From Sycobia sp. Sy_11 (lineage: Eukaryota; Arthropoda; Insecta; Hymenoptera; Epichrysomallidae): a stretch of 64,000 bases of DNA. Below the pieces are notes generated by a model. It ran no database searches and was not told the origin of the DNA. It was given only the letters and a program-made list of their open reading frames with translations. Shown piece by piece: positions 1 to 9,330 of the stretch; positions within the stretch are counted from its first letter, which is position 1, and every line of letters starts with the position of its first letter. Location of the stretch: positions 95,001 to 159,000 of the forward strand of contig JACCIC010000218.1 of NCBI GenBank assembly GCA_018907035.1, written 5' to 3'. The position numbers and the translations under genes were made by a program.

Positions 1-12
1 ATAATTTGCCTT

Positions 13-291
13 TTACAACGTGTATATTACTTTCGATGACATCCAATTGTAAAACGGCGCAACCTTGGTATAATTAGTCGGGAGTTGTTCTTGGCCGCAG
101 TGAGGGATGCTGGTAATAATGGCGAATAATTTGTCACCGATCAGGCCGGGCCCGCCCTCGTCGCCAAAGCACGGATCGTGGGGACTGCTCTCGGCGCAGA
201 ACAGCCGATCCGGTTGTACGGTACACGCCGCACGTGGCAAAACTTTGACTTCGGCCTCTCTCAACCACGAGGACGTCCGACTGTCCGTGTG
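13..291 (-). CDS. Serine protease homolog, terminal coding exon (Ser to Glu site, stop codon)
   Basis: The acceptor ttcctag precedes 291 and the stop is TAA at 15-13. The exon encodes residues 160-251, with CTVQPDRLFC, DPCFGDEGGPG and the closing TKVAPFYNWM segment that matches the C-terminal helix region of the family. Confidence 0.9.
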   Translation of the reverse strand, partial: HTDSRTSSWLREAEVKVLPRAACTVQPDRLFCAESSPHDPCFGDEGGPGLIGDKLFAIITSIPHCGQEQLPTNYTKVAPFYNWMSSKVIYTL

Positions 292-1543
292 CTAGGAAGA
301 AATTCACAATACTCACAAATAAGATACAATGCGTGCAAATAAATAACGTGCGCATTATAATGCGCGAATGATTCATTAATATAAAATCTGTTTATCACGC
401 AATTGTCCCGTTTATGCGAGCCGATAAAAAAATCAACGAGACGGGAAATTAAAAAAGAAAAGTTAGCGACAAAACGCAATTCCCATTTTGGAAAATCTCA
501 CCTTTTCTTTTCCAAATCCGGCAATGATCATAGGAGTATAAGGTGTCGGATCTATACCCGATCGATCCATCGAAATGGGCCGTGCATATTTGTCGAAGAT
601 TATGTCCTCGGGTACCTGCGATATAAACACATACATTAGCATGTTGATGTTTCACATTTGCGTATCGCAAAAAACAAAACAACAAACAATTTCAGAATCG
701 TATCAGATTGTAATGCAAATATGCTTCAAATCTATTTCAATTCAAGCACAAGTGTAATAAATATGATAAATTAGATAAAATTAAACGTAAAATAATAGAT
801 AAAGAATTTATCTTCGTTATCATATTAGAAATATTACGGCCATGAAGATCGTTTCAACATATTGTTCAGTACAGTCGCTGTATAATGAATACGTATTTAA
901 AAAATATAGTTCAAAGCAATATAACGTACCCATATTAAAGCAGGGTTAGTGTAAATATCGCTTTCAGGAAAATCAACGCTATATTTCATGACCTTTCCTA
1001 TATCTTTAAAAGAATCAGACGGGGTATTGCTGTCGTGCATATATCCGTATCTCAATTTGATATTTGTGAATGAATACATGTTACTGTATTAAAATAGAAA
1101 ATTAAAACGATAGACGAGCTTTCGGGATATCCCATTAAAAATAATTATAATTCATTATAAATATACTTACATGAAGCATATTTCACCCGATAATAGCAAA
1201 TCGTGCGAAATAATAGAAGCACCGCAGAATAATTTACCCAAATAATATAGGGCAGCCTGAAACATTAGGAATCATTTCAAAATCACTCATTAAATTATTT
1301 TTTTAAAAAAAGTCTTTTTAATTTACGTAATTATGAGCGATTCCCCAGGATACAGTTCCTCCTACAATCATTTCTTTGCGAGAAAGATCGGTGTCTGAAA
1401 ACATGTAAATACATTACTTAGTTGTGTATTTATACATATATAAATGTGTGTACGTGTATATATACATAGCAAAATTACGTCTGCTTACCGATATAAAAGC
1501 AGTTGGCGCAAGCAATGCACAGTAGTAAGCACAGCAGCTTCAT
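13..1543 (-). CDS. Secreted serine protease homolog (catalytically dead chymotrypsin fold), complete six-exon CDS
   Basis: Joining 1543-1489, 1394-1327, 1256-1171, 1083-930, 615-502 and 291-13 on the minus strand gives an uninterrupted 251-residue protein, and all junctions agree in phase. Residues 1-15 are a hydrophobic, Cys-rich signal peptide. The mature domain starts at IVGG (28-31). The strand ending in FCGASIIS (51-58) leads to SGEIC (64-68), where TAAHC is expected, so the catalytic His is Ile67. The DIAL motif is NPAL (116-119), so Asp is Asn116. GDSGGP is GDEGGP (202-207), so Ser is Glu204. Cys pairs 52/68, 182/191 and 200/224 match the core disulfides, and Asp198 sits at the trypsin-specificity position. 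The fold is therefore kept while proteolysis is lost. Known insect homologs act as cofactors in clotting or melanisation cascades, or are secreted by gut, fat body or venom gland; which applies here is unknown. The residue before IVGG is Met, so a trypsin-type cut there is not expected. The 3' UTR lies beyond the window. Confidence 0.9.
502..615 (-). CDS. Serine protease homolog, exon 5
   Basis: The acceptor atcgcag precedes 615 and the donor gtgaga follows 501. The exon holds exactly 38 codons (residues 122-159) in phase 0. It includes IIAGFGKEK, which corresponds to the VAGWG strand of trypsins. Confidence 0.87.
930..1083 (-). CDS. Serine protease homolog, exon 4 (former catalytic Asp region)
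   Basis: The acceptor aatacag precedes 1083 and the donor gtacgt follows 930. The exon completes Ile70 and encodes residues 71-121. It ends with NPALIW, where active enzymes carry DIALL, so the catalytic Asp is Asn. Confidence 0.87.
1171..1256 (-). CDS. Serine protease homolog, exon 3 (former catalytic His region)
   Basis: The acceptor gtttcag precedes 1256 and the donor gtaagt follows 1171. Residues 42-69 include FCGASIIS and the SGEIC segment, in which Ile takes the place of the catalytic His while the following Cys is kept. Confidence 0.88.
1327..1394 (-). CDS. Serine protease homolog, exon 2 (activation region, IVGG)
   Basis: The acceptor ttttcag precedes 1394 and the donor gtaaat follows 1327. 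The exon completes Asp19 and encodes residues 20-41. It carries the short propeptide and IVGG, preceded by SRKEM rather than a basic residue at the cut site. Confidence 0.87.
1489..1543 (-). CDS. Serine protease homolog, exon 1 (signal peptide)
   Basis: This exon encodes residues 1-18 plus one base. The ATG at 1543-1541 is the only in-frame Met ahead of a hydrophobic stretch and is preceded by CACC, a good start context. The donor is gtaagc at 1488-1483. Confidence 0.88.
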
Positions 1544-1578
1544 GGTGACAACGAATGAGTGGATTAAAGCGCGGTAAC

Positions 1579-1614
1579 TAATGAGAAGGTGCTTTCGCGC
1601 TGTACTATTTTATA
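1579..1614 (-). promoter_or_regulatory. Core promoter of the serine protease homolog (TATA plus initiator)
   Basis: On the minus strand TATAAAA lies at 1614-1608 and an initiator-like TCATTA at 1584-1579. The A at 1582 is 32 bases from the start of the TATA box, which is standard spacing. That would give a 5' UTR of about 39 bases before the ATG at 1543. Confidence 0.6.
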
Positions 1615-1669
1615 AGATTCAAGTAACCTTGCCAACAGCACTTCTTTTGGCGGATGGAGCATAATAACG

Positions 1670-1695
1670 CTTATCGCGTCTTGTCGGCGCTTATC
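1670..1695 (-). promoter_or_regulatory. Pair of GATA-type sites upstream of the protease homolog
   Basis: GATAAG (read as CTTATC on the plus strand) occurs at 1670-1675 and again at 1690-1695, both within a repeated GCGCTTATC / ACGCTTATC setting, about 90-110 bases upstream of the inferred start site. GATA factors drive gut, fat-body and hemocyte genes in insects. Binding is inferred from the motif only. Confidence 0.4.
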
Positions 1696-1771
1696 AGTCA
1701 CATGCGCCTAAAGACACAGAGATATTTCTAAAATATGTTGTTTTGTAACTGTTCGGTGAAACTATGCATGA

Positions 1772-1814
1772 AAGTGATATGTATATATGTTTTCTGTAAG
1801 TGATATGTATATAT
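1772..1814. repeat. Short direct duplication next to the mariner fossil
   Basis: The 17-base string AAGTGATATGTATATAT occurs at 1772-1788 and again at 1798-1814, exactly where recognisable mariner homology stops. It may mark the deletion that removed the rest of the element. Confidence 0.6.
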
Positions 1815-2272
1815 TTTGACTGCCGTTTCATTTCTGGTGTATAGTGATGAATTCATGTTTTATCAAGAGTAGCATAACGGCGAAAAAATTCGGTGGGATT
1901 ACGCTGAAACATGTCCAAACGTTATTTAAATGCAACAATGCGTGACCGTTTATTGTCGACTGTGAGCATACGCAGGCACCCATCTTGCAGATAGTTTTCT
2001 CATATTCAAAATTTCATGCAAAATATGAAATACGCATTCAGTCAAAATTCCTACAGTGTTACTAATTTCGCGTATCTTTAATCGACGATCTTCGAGTATC
2101 ATATCATGGATTTTATTGGCCATATCTTGATTATTCACCTCTTTTGGGCGACCAGAACGCTCAGCATCACTTGTATTCATTCTACTACAAAAAATTCAGT
2201 AAACCACTGGTGAACCATTCCATGTGATGGAGCAGAGTACTTATAATATTTTTTAAGCATTTCTTCAAAAAC
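1814..2272 (-). pseudogene. Mariner-family transposase fossil (N-terminal half)
   Basis: The minus strand carries recognisable mariner transposase segments in order: KYSAPSHGMVHQWFTEF, then DAERSGRPKE, LEDRRLKIREIS and MRKLSARWVP (the helix-turn-helix domain and linker), then after a frame change LDMFQRNPTEFFRRY and HHYTPEMKRQSK. The first catalytic Asp is still present (TLDKT), but the next codons are changed and a TGA stands where Trp is usual. There are at least two frame changes and two in-frame stops. The C-terminal catalytic half and both terminal inverted repeats were not found. This is an old, immobile copy. Confidence 0.85.
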
Positions 2273-2390
2273 AATGAAACACAAAATTCAAAAGACTATC
2301 AAAATTTTTTCTAACCAACGTATTGACTTGAAACTTTGTATACCTACGTGTATAAGATGATAGTCTCTTAGAGTAGTAAAATATTTATGA

Positions 2391-2740
2391 TAACAGCGCC
2401 ATCTTTCGAGAAGTCACGAACTTATCAAACCACCCTTGTACAATTAAGAAGTGTACTCTGAGTGCTACGCGGGTGTGTCCGTAAATCAACGGATAAGACG
2501 CTTCTGGAAGCCGTCTTGTGGAGTAAACCCTCGCTCTGAGCAACCTAAGCGCGGCACGTCGAGAAGGCTCCGCAGCGAGCTCCAAACGATTGCCTGATTC
2601 TGTAGGCGGTGCAAGGACTGTACCGGTTCCCGAGATGTCGGGGCACTGTGGCATGTGCGACGCTTTGCTTAGGTTTGCTCCTGTCGTTAATACCAGAAAA
2701 ATACCTGGTGCGCGACACACAACAGCGCCACATCTGCTGT
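2391..2740. other. GC-rich insert of unknown type beside the mariner fossil
   Basis: About 350 bases of balanced composition sit in AT-rich surroundings, bounded by ACAGCGCCATCT at the left and ACAGCGCCACATCT at the right. An A-box-like string (CAACGGATAAGACGC, 2488-2502) and a weak B-box-like GGTTCCCGAGA (2626-2636) recall tRNA-derived SINEs, but their spacing is too long. A 111-codon minus frame (2720-2385) resembles no family I know. Confidence 0.3.
2396..2404 (-). promoter_or_regulatory. CTCF-like core motif (AGATGGCGC)
   Basis: The minus strand reads AGATGGCGCTGTT. AGATGGCGC matches the core of the insect CTCF insulator motif. Assigned by motif only. Confidence 0.3.
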
Positions 2741-4880
2741 AAATGTATGGTGAGATTGTCTGTAGTGCGTGCTTAGGCAGTGCGAGTATGTATGTATAAA
2801 AGTTTATAGCTTGTAAGTTCTGTAGGTGTTAAGGTTGGTCACATTGTTCTTTAATAATTAATTTATTAATTTCTTCTATAATTAATTTATATAAATTTAA
2901 TAAGTTTATTTAGCGTGCGTAGTTTATTATTATTTCTGTTTTCTTTTTCATTCATGAAAGTTACAGCTTGCTACGACTTTTCCTCTAAAATTGTAGAGGT
3001 TTTTACGCTGATGCAAGTTAAGTAATTTTCGTAAACTGATTTCATTTTATTTTATTTAACCTTCTCCTCTCATTTCGAACTCCATAGTATACAAAATAAT
3101 ATTCAGTACCATAAATTTTTAATGTAAATTGTAAGATTATTTTCTGTTTTAATATTTCAGAAATATGGACAAGTCTTTTCCTTTTTGGACCGAGCATATT
3201 TTAAACGATACCGACATATTTCGGAATCATACTGAAATGTAAAAATTTTTGACATTTTTTTAGGATTTTCGTTTTTCTCACCGCATTGAGCGAATTATAT
3301 ATATATTTAAAAGATCGCTACACTGTTTGACGTTGAAGCTATCGATACTACATGATGATAAAATTTGTGTGCGAAAAACTGTTGAGTGCACTACGAGTAA
3401 GGATCATCGCCATCTAGCGGTGAGCAACTTGTAAACAAATAGGTTTATAGTAATATTTTATACGATTTCCGAAACAATTTTTGAAATACATTTTTCAATA
3501 TTTTGTTGAACATATATCAAATAGTTTCGATAATGCGAGAATTTAGGCGTTATATCATTCGCTGCGATGTAGTTCCGTCTCTGTTCTTCTTCAAAATGTA
3601 GTCTTATTCTGCAAAAATTCCTGTAAATATTTGTTGCTTTTCCCTTCTTTTGTTCAGTTTCTATTCTTTTTTTCTGAAACAAAAATTCTTTAATAATCGT
3701 ATTCAAACATAATTAGTAAGCAAGTGCAGGAATTTGTAACTCATCGACCTATTGTATTCTAGAAATTTGAATATCTTAAAAAAATATGTGTTTATGAGAC
3801 GCTCGGAAATTCGACCTATTTAACGTTTTGATACCTATATTTTTCATTAGCGTATTGAACTGCGTTGAGAATTACGCGTGTTTTTTCTAACATTTAACAA
3901 AATTATTTTTCTCTCAAAAAGCACGCTATCTTTGTTTATTGTAATTGATTCTCTTTCGAGATTCGATTCAATTCAATTCGATTGCTAAATTCGATGAAAG
4001 CCAATCTATGTAAGTTCGTTAGTGAGTTTATAGATTGATGATACAGAAAGTAACACCACGTAAAGGGCTATCTTTATTCTCTGACCTCCTTTTATAATCA
4101 GACCGATAAGTCCATAAATTTTTGCCGTCAACGTGGGTGTTAAAAATCAAGATTTTTTATTTAAATAAGATTTATATATTTTTGTCCTTTCTCCGTTCTT
4201 ATTAATAATGATAATATAAAAATGATAAAATATAAACGCTTATTCAGAAAAAAAAAGATTGAATAGGTTATTTAAAAGATTATAGTTTTTGAGAAATTTC
4301 AAATTTATTTATTAGCGGAATCCGATGATTCTTAAAATCATTAAATGTACTTATTTATTTTGCGTTCTCGTTATTTGAGGCTAACAATGTATACAGTTCA
4401 CCGAATTCAAAGTTCGAAACATTGTTATAGGATAAACACAAAGACGATTAGTTGTGCGCAAATATAAAATTTAATTTATAAATAAAAATAAAATGTATAT
4501 ATTTTGCATTTTTCTACCTGATTCCGCGTAATCAATGTAAGAAATGAAATTGCTAAACGAGAAATGTGTTAAGCGACGATTGTTTACGACGCGCGTCTGA
4601 AAAGAAATAGAATGATTAAATAAAAATGTAGTCACCGATTATCTCATATGTTAAAAATTGAATGACTTTAAAGCCGTAAGTAAAATTAAATGGCAAAATT
4701 GTAAACAGAGGCGAGCGCGCTTCTGCGAAGTTTTCGAGCGCGTCGTACAGCGAAATAGAGTACGTGTGTGCTCGAACATGCGCCGAATAAACTTTGTACA
4801 CAAAAATACGATGATGAAAGATCGGAAAGAAAGGGGCAATGAAATTATATTACTGCATTTAAATGTAAATTTAAACAAAC
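2741..4880. other. AT-rich intergenic stretch
   Basis: No gene or RNA can be supported here. Apart from the CTCF-like site near 3408, it holds simple A/T runs and short degenerate frames, the longest being the 82-codon minus frame at 3706-3458, with no protein-like composition. Confidence 0.6.
3408..3421 (-). promoter_or_regulatory. CTCF-like site, near-complete motif
   Basis: The minus-strand string spanning this interval reads CCGCTAGATGGCGA one base in. It matches the 14-position CTCF core (CCASYAGRKGGCRS) at all but two positions. It is the strongest such match I saw. Assigned by motif only. Confidence 0.4.
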
Positions 4881-4889
4881 TAAAATGTC

Positions 4890-5443
4890 ATTAAAAAGAT
4901 GCGCTCGTGGGCGACTCGCTCTAGCGTGATCGCTTGGCGATCACGGCTGTGTAGCCCCAGCTCAAGGCTACTTCGTGTCCCTCGAGGCTGTCTGACCCAC
5001 CGCGAGACTTGGTCTTGAGATATAGGGTTCCACGTGTAAGGTAAGACCTTTAGGTCGAACCTAGGCCGTTTTGGCTGCGAGGTATGCAGCGAGCAATTCT
5101 TTCTTTTTTCACTTATAATTTTCATTTCGAGGAAATACTCGCCTTCCCATTGCCCTTCTCTTTCTTGCTGTCACGATGTACGAAAATGCGCGCCTTTTGT
5201 AAAGTATTCGACTCCTTTCGGGCTGGCGAAAATGCTCGAGCGCCGACGGCGAAGCGGCCGTCACGAGAGGAGCGCGCGGCTATATAAGACGTTGCGAACA
5301 CCGCAAAGCTCTCTTTCTTTTTGTTTCGGTTATTGACTCGATACACTACTCTCGCACTTGAAATTTACATTAATAAACGCATTATAGTACGTTAATACAA
5401 ATTTTTCTTAAAATTATACCTTCACTTAAGCCTATCCTTTACA
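4890..5443 (+). mobile_element. LTR of a retroelement (5' boundary uncertain)
   Basis: A GC-rich upstream part, a TATATAA box at 5281-5287, an AATAAA signal at 5372-5377 and an end in CA at 5442-5443 follow the U3-R-U5 order of an LTR. One base later a TGG-initial primer-binding site begins. The left boundary is not fixed: no clear TG start with a matching target duplication was seen, so about 4890 is only where the GC-rich part begins. The copy could still act as a promoter. Confidence 0.5.
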
Positions 5444-5444
5444 G

Positions 5445-5454
5445 TGGGGCTGCC
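5445..5454 (+). mobile_element. Primer-binding site of the LTR element
   Basis: TGGGGCTGCC starts one base after the LTR-ending CA. It is complementary to a tRNA 3' end of the form GGCAGCCCCA, so it has the position and TGG start expected of a reverse-transcription primer site. The tRNA species is not assigned. Confidence 0.45.
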
Positions 5455-5497
5455 AATGCCTTTTATTGTTGTTTTGTTTTACAAAAATAAAACAAAA

Positions 5498-5566
5498 ATG
5501 GCCGCACTGCATTATCATGCCGAACGTAAAATCGAGTTTCTGAAAATTAGCTCGAGTAGCGCGTGA
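5498..5566 (+). pseudogene. Short open frame after the primer-binding site, possible gag start
   Basis: An ATG at 5498 opens a 22-codon frame (begins MAALHYHAER) that stops at 5566, where element-like sequence gives way to ordinary DNA and a (GA)n tract. Its position fits the start of gag of a truncated element, but the peptide is too short to assign. Confidence 0.3.
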
Positions 5567-5696
5567 CTGAGTGGCGGGGAGGGGGCGAGAGATACTTAGC
5601 CAGAGATTTGTGCCCGGGTAATCGTGCTGAAATCTGATGAAGAAGAAAAAAAGAAACTACGGTATTTTTCTCACGTAACGTACGGCCCGTGGTGGC

Positions 5697-5699
<3 letters not shown>

Positions 5700-5761
<62 letters not shown>
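5700..5761. repeat. (GA)n microsatellite, about 62 bp
   Basis: An uninterrupted GA dinucleotide tract, one of the longest in the window. Confidence 0.97.
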
Positions 5762-5766
<5 letters not shown>

Positions 5767-6159
5767 AAGGGGGCTAGAGGGGAAGGAAGCTTCACTTTGA
5801 CTAATGCCTAAATTCATTATCGGATTTCCTTTTATGGTATATTTTTTCGTTGGCATTTCGTGTGATCCGATCCACTATGGCAAGCCGTAAACGGGAATAG
5901 GTGCAGAAATCGGCTTGATGTGTATTAATCCGCTTTAATTCTCAGTCTCTTTTGAGATTATGCAGGATTGGTGATGGAGATGCAGCGTTTGTATAATAGA
6001 ACACACTAAAACACATCTTCTTGCGCTTGAAAACTAGATACTTATCTCTGCCACTCTTATCTCGCCTTTTCTGTTAATCGAATTAGCTCCCATTACGCTA
6101 ATATCGTATCGTCTTATAGATTTCGATTTGTCAGAAGAGGGGAATAGTTCAAACTGGAC

Positions 6160-6162
<3 letters not shown>

Positions 6163-6210
<48 letters not shown>
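6163..6210. repeat. (TA)n microsatellite, 48 bp
   Basis: A pure TA tract with no interruptions. Confidence 0.97.
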
Positions 6211-6212
<2 letters not shown>

Positions 6213-7556
6213 TTGGATTTAATTCAATACTTATTCTATTGACTGCAATAAGAGGGGGAACCTTTCCTGAATACTTTATGATTTTTCCAATTATTAGTAA
6301 TGGATTCGTGCCATAATCGTAAATTCGATTTGATATGGATTGAATTGATAAGCTCTCGGTTACTTTATTGAAATACCCTGACTTTTATATAACTTTCGTT
6401 TGAAAGACGTAAAAGAAGATAATTTTATCAAACTTATCATTACCAAAGTTTGAAATGAAAAACTGACCGTTCCAGTAAATTATATCTACCGTATCTTGAT
6501 AGAATTAAAAAAAAAGTTTCGAGATTATGTATGAATTTATGCCAAATAATTTACTACTACATTATATTTTATAAATGAAGCGTCAAAAACTAGACTCAAT
6601 TCTCTAAATTTTTTTTCTTTCTACAATCGAGCATTACACGGTCGTTAGTTGCTTTTACGGGTCCTCGAGGTCATTATTACGGTATTCGACGACCTTGTCT
6701 ACGAGCGACTTGCAGTAATTTTGTAGAAAAACGGGAGGAGGCGCTGACGTATTATAACAGCAGCGACTCATCCTGTCAGTCCAATTTACTTTTAATGGCC
6801 GAGGCGTAAAAGAAAAGAAGTAAATTGTATTAACAGCAATGAATTATTTTTGTATTCAAGCTGCAGTCGTATTACTTGTTTAGAATAAACTTTCTTTAAC
6901 AATCTTTTCATCATTTATGTATTAACTAATTTTTTATCGACAAATTATGAAAAGTATTCGCAATGGCACAGAAAAGTGTATTATATACGTATCTCCACCC
7001 ATTTTATTGTATATTTGAGAAATGAAAATCGTGTCAACTTTTCAAAAAGATATTCAATAAAAAGAATTAAACATTTCAAGAAGAATTACTAAATCTTTGT
7101 TTGCACAGTAGTAAATGAATATTTATTTAAAGTAAATATTATTTGAATTGAGCAAATATTTATTGAAATCGAATAAATCATTTATTTATACGAGTTTTCA
7201 ATAAACTTTTATTCAATGTAATTATGCACGCGATCGAATTGTCATATAGGCCCGCACAGAGCAGTATTGGTAAAGAATAGTAATTTTTACAGACTATAAT
7301 CGAAATTACTGGATAGTGAAGTAATGCCATTATTACTAGCAATTTTTTCCGATTGTATATCAACATGTAAAGGCGAGTGCTCCCAAGCGGTCCATTAGCG
7401 CCGATTTGGATTGTCCGGGCGTCGTACTCTTTCACCTGGACTTAGTCACCGCTTCTTATCATTGGCACGTAGCACGGGATTATACTGAAAGCGTCGGCGC
7501 GGTGAAACGCAACAAAAGCCCCGACGATTACCCCGCGCGTGAGCGCGGTTTTATTC

Positions 7557-7559
<3 letters not shown>

Positions 7560-7605
<46 letters not shown>
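7560..7605. repeat. (TA)n microsatellite, 46 bp
   Basis: A pure TA tract directly after a GC-rich patch. Confidence 0.97.
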
Positions 7606-7607
<2 letters not shown>

Positions 7608-7744
7608 GAGAGCCTCCTGCACACGTGCGGAAGAGTTTCTCCAATTCACCGATAACGATGCTCCGTCGACCCCGAAGTTATTTTCTCGCGTGCACTTTCT
7701 TCTGTTTTAACGTTATCTTCTTTTGTCTGTGTTTCATGGCTTGT

Positions 7745-7746
<2 letters not shown>

Positions 7747-7829
<83 letters not shown>

Positions 7830-7858
7830 ATATTCACACACACACATACACACACACA
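7747..7858. repeat. Composite (TC)n-(TA)n-(CA)n tract
   Basis: A TC run at 7747-7779 passes without a gap into a TA run (7779-7821), followed by TGTATGTATATATT and a CA-rich run (7835-7858). The pyrimidine-then-TA order recurs elsewhere in the window. Confidence 0.97.
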
Positions 7859-8639
7859 TTCGTTTCTAGCGCTCGTTGCTCGTGTTGTTCTCTTTCTCTT
7901 TGTTATATGTTAGTACTTCATTCTAACGGTAAGCTATTAGAAGTAAATTTAATAAAAAGAAAGATATATTAGAAACGTATTATTAAGAAATAAGAACTTA
8001 TTATTTGACCGTTATTTTTTACTTTACGCGAGAAATGGGACTAGATGGAGAGGACGGCAAGCTAATATTGATATTACGTGACTGAAGAATGATTTAAGAA
8101 ATATTTTATAAAAAGAGGTCATGATGTTTGGAGATAAGTCTAATTATCTCCGAAATGAGTGAGTCGTGGGAGTTATCAGTTCCTTAGTGATGCTCAAAGC
8201 GTCGATAATAAGTCCAACTTCAATTGTTAATATCACAGAATCCATTTGAAATTTTTTCCTTATTATTATTTCTTTTGACTTTAGTGTTAAAAGTATGGAT
8301 TTTCATTTAGAACAATATGTAATTAGAAAAAACTATCGTACATGTTTTAACTACAAAATTACGATATTTTTGGAACGCAAAAGCTTTAGGTTGTCAAACT
8401 TTACAAAGCTTATATTTAGCCCAAATTCGTTAAGAATAACATCTTGGTAATTCATATTATTTTTGTTTTATTAAGTAAAATAAACTCGATCATTTCTTGA
8501 TTGACAGAACGATACTGATTAATAATTCAAAAAATTTCGTATCATTACTGATAGAGCAGCGTATTTCTACATATATTTATTTTATTGTGTAAGCATTAAT
8601 CGTCAAAATTGTAAAGGTTTATCTCTCATCACAAGCAGC

Positions 8640-9100
8640 TCATCCATCAATTTCTCGCTCAATCCTCGCCGTGATCCCTAAAGTCGTCTCCGTGTACTCA
8701 GACCACGCTAAAACACGTATTTCTGATCGACTTGTCAACGGCACTGAGCTGCGCGGCGCCCTTGACAAAGGCCCGGACGAAAAAATAAAAATAAAAATAA
8801 GAAAAACAGGAAACCAAGGGAGGAGGAAGTAAAAGGACGCGCCAGCAACGGGAAAGGAAGAAATTGGCGCGCCTCGTCGACACCCTTCCCCCTCCCACCT
8901 TTGATTCCGCTGCGAGTGCCGCATTGTTTCGCCAAATGGGATTTTTCCATTGTAGGTGTCGCGAGGCTCTTTGTATGGCTGTTTGCTCCTCGTATAGCGA
9001 CGCGACGCAACGCGAGCCGAGAGGTATCAGATGCGCGCCCGGGTTCACCCGTTGGTTCGCTTCTCCGTGTGTGAATGTATGTATGTGTGTATGTGTGTGC

Positions 9101-9144
<44 letters not shown>

Positions 9145-9330
9145 CACAGAGACATAGAATGGATGTGGGAAGAAGCTGTCTGGCGTGGAAGGGAAACTGA
9201 TCAAGATGGAGGAGGGTGTATACAGCGAGAGAGCGGGGTGTGATTGATGGATCGCGGCGGACGGGAAAAAGAGCCGAGGAAGAGACATCGGGGCCGGGGG
9301 ATCGCGGTATTGTGCAGAAAACGTACCCTT
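8640..9330. other. GC-rich island without a recognisable gene
   Basis: The composition rises sharply against its flanks. The longest frame (196 codons, minus, 9288-8698) is dominated by a (GA)n tract read as Ser-Leu and has no family resemblance. It could be a regulatory island. Confidence 0.45.
9103..9142. repeat. (GA)n microsatellite, 40 bp, next to an imperfect (TG)n run
   Basis: The GA tract is preceded by TG/TATG repeats from about 9067 to 9100. Confidence 0.95.

Larger units (their letters stand above)
5567..8639. other. Intergenic stretch with microsatellites
   Basis: No gene is supported. It holds four dinucleotide tracts (listed separately) in AT-rich DNA. The 188-codon plus frame at 7406-7972 is mostly (TA)n, (CT)n and (CA)n read through. 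The segment at 7385-7555 is more complex and GC-richer and could be regulatory. Confidence 0.55.

Noticed and set aside
7406..7972. 188-codon plus-strand frame
   Set aside because: Most of it is (TA)n, (CT)n and (CA)n read as Tyr-Ile, Ser-Leu and Thr-His runs; no domain is visible.
8698..9288. 196-codon minus-strand frame
   Set aside because: It is carried by a GA/TG tract and random GC-rich DNA, and overlapping frames on both strands are equally open.
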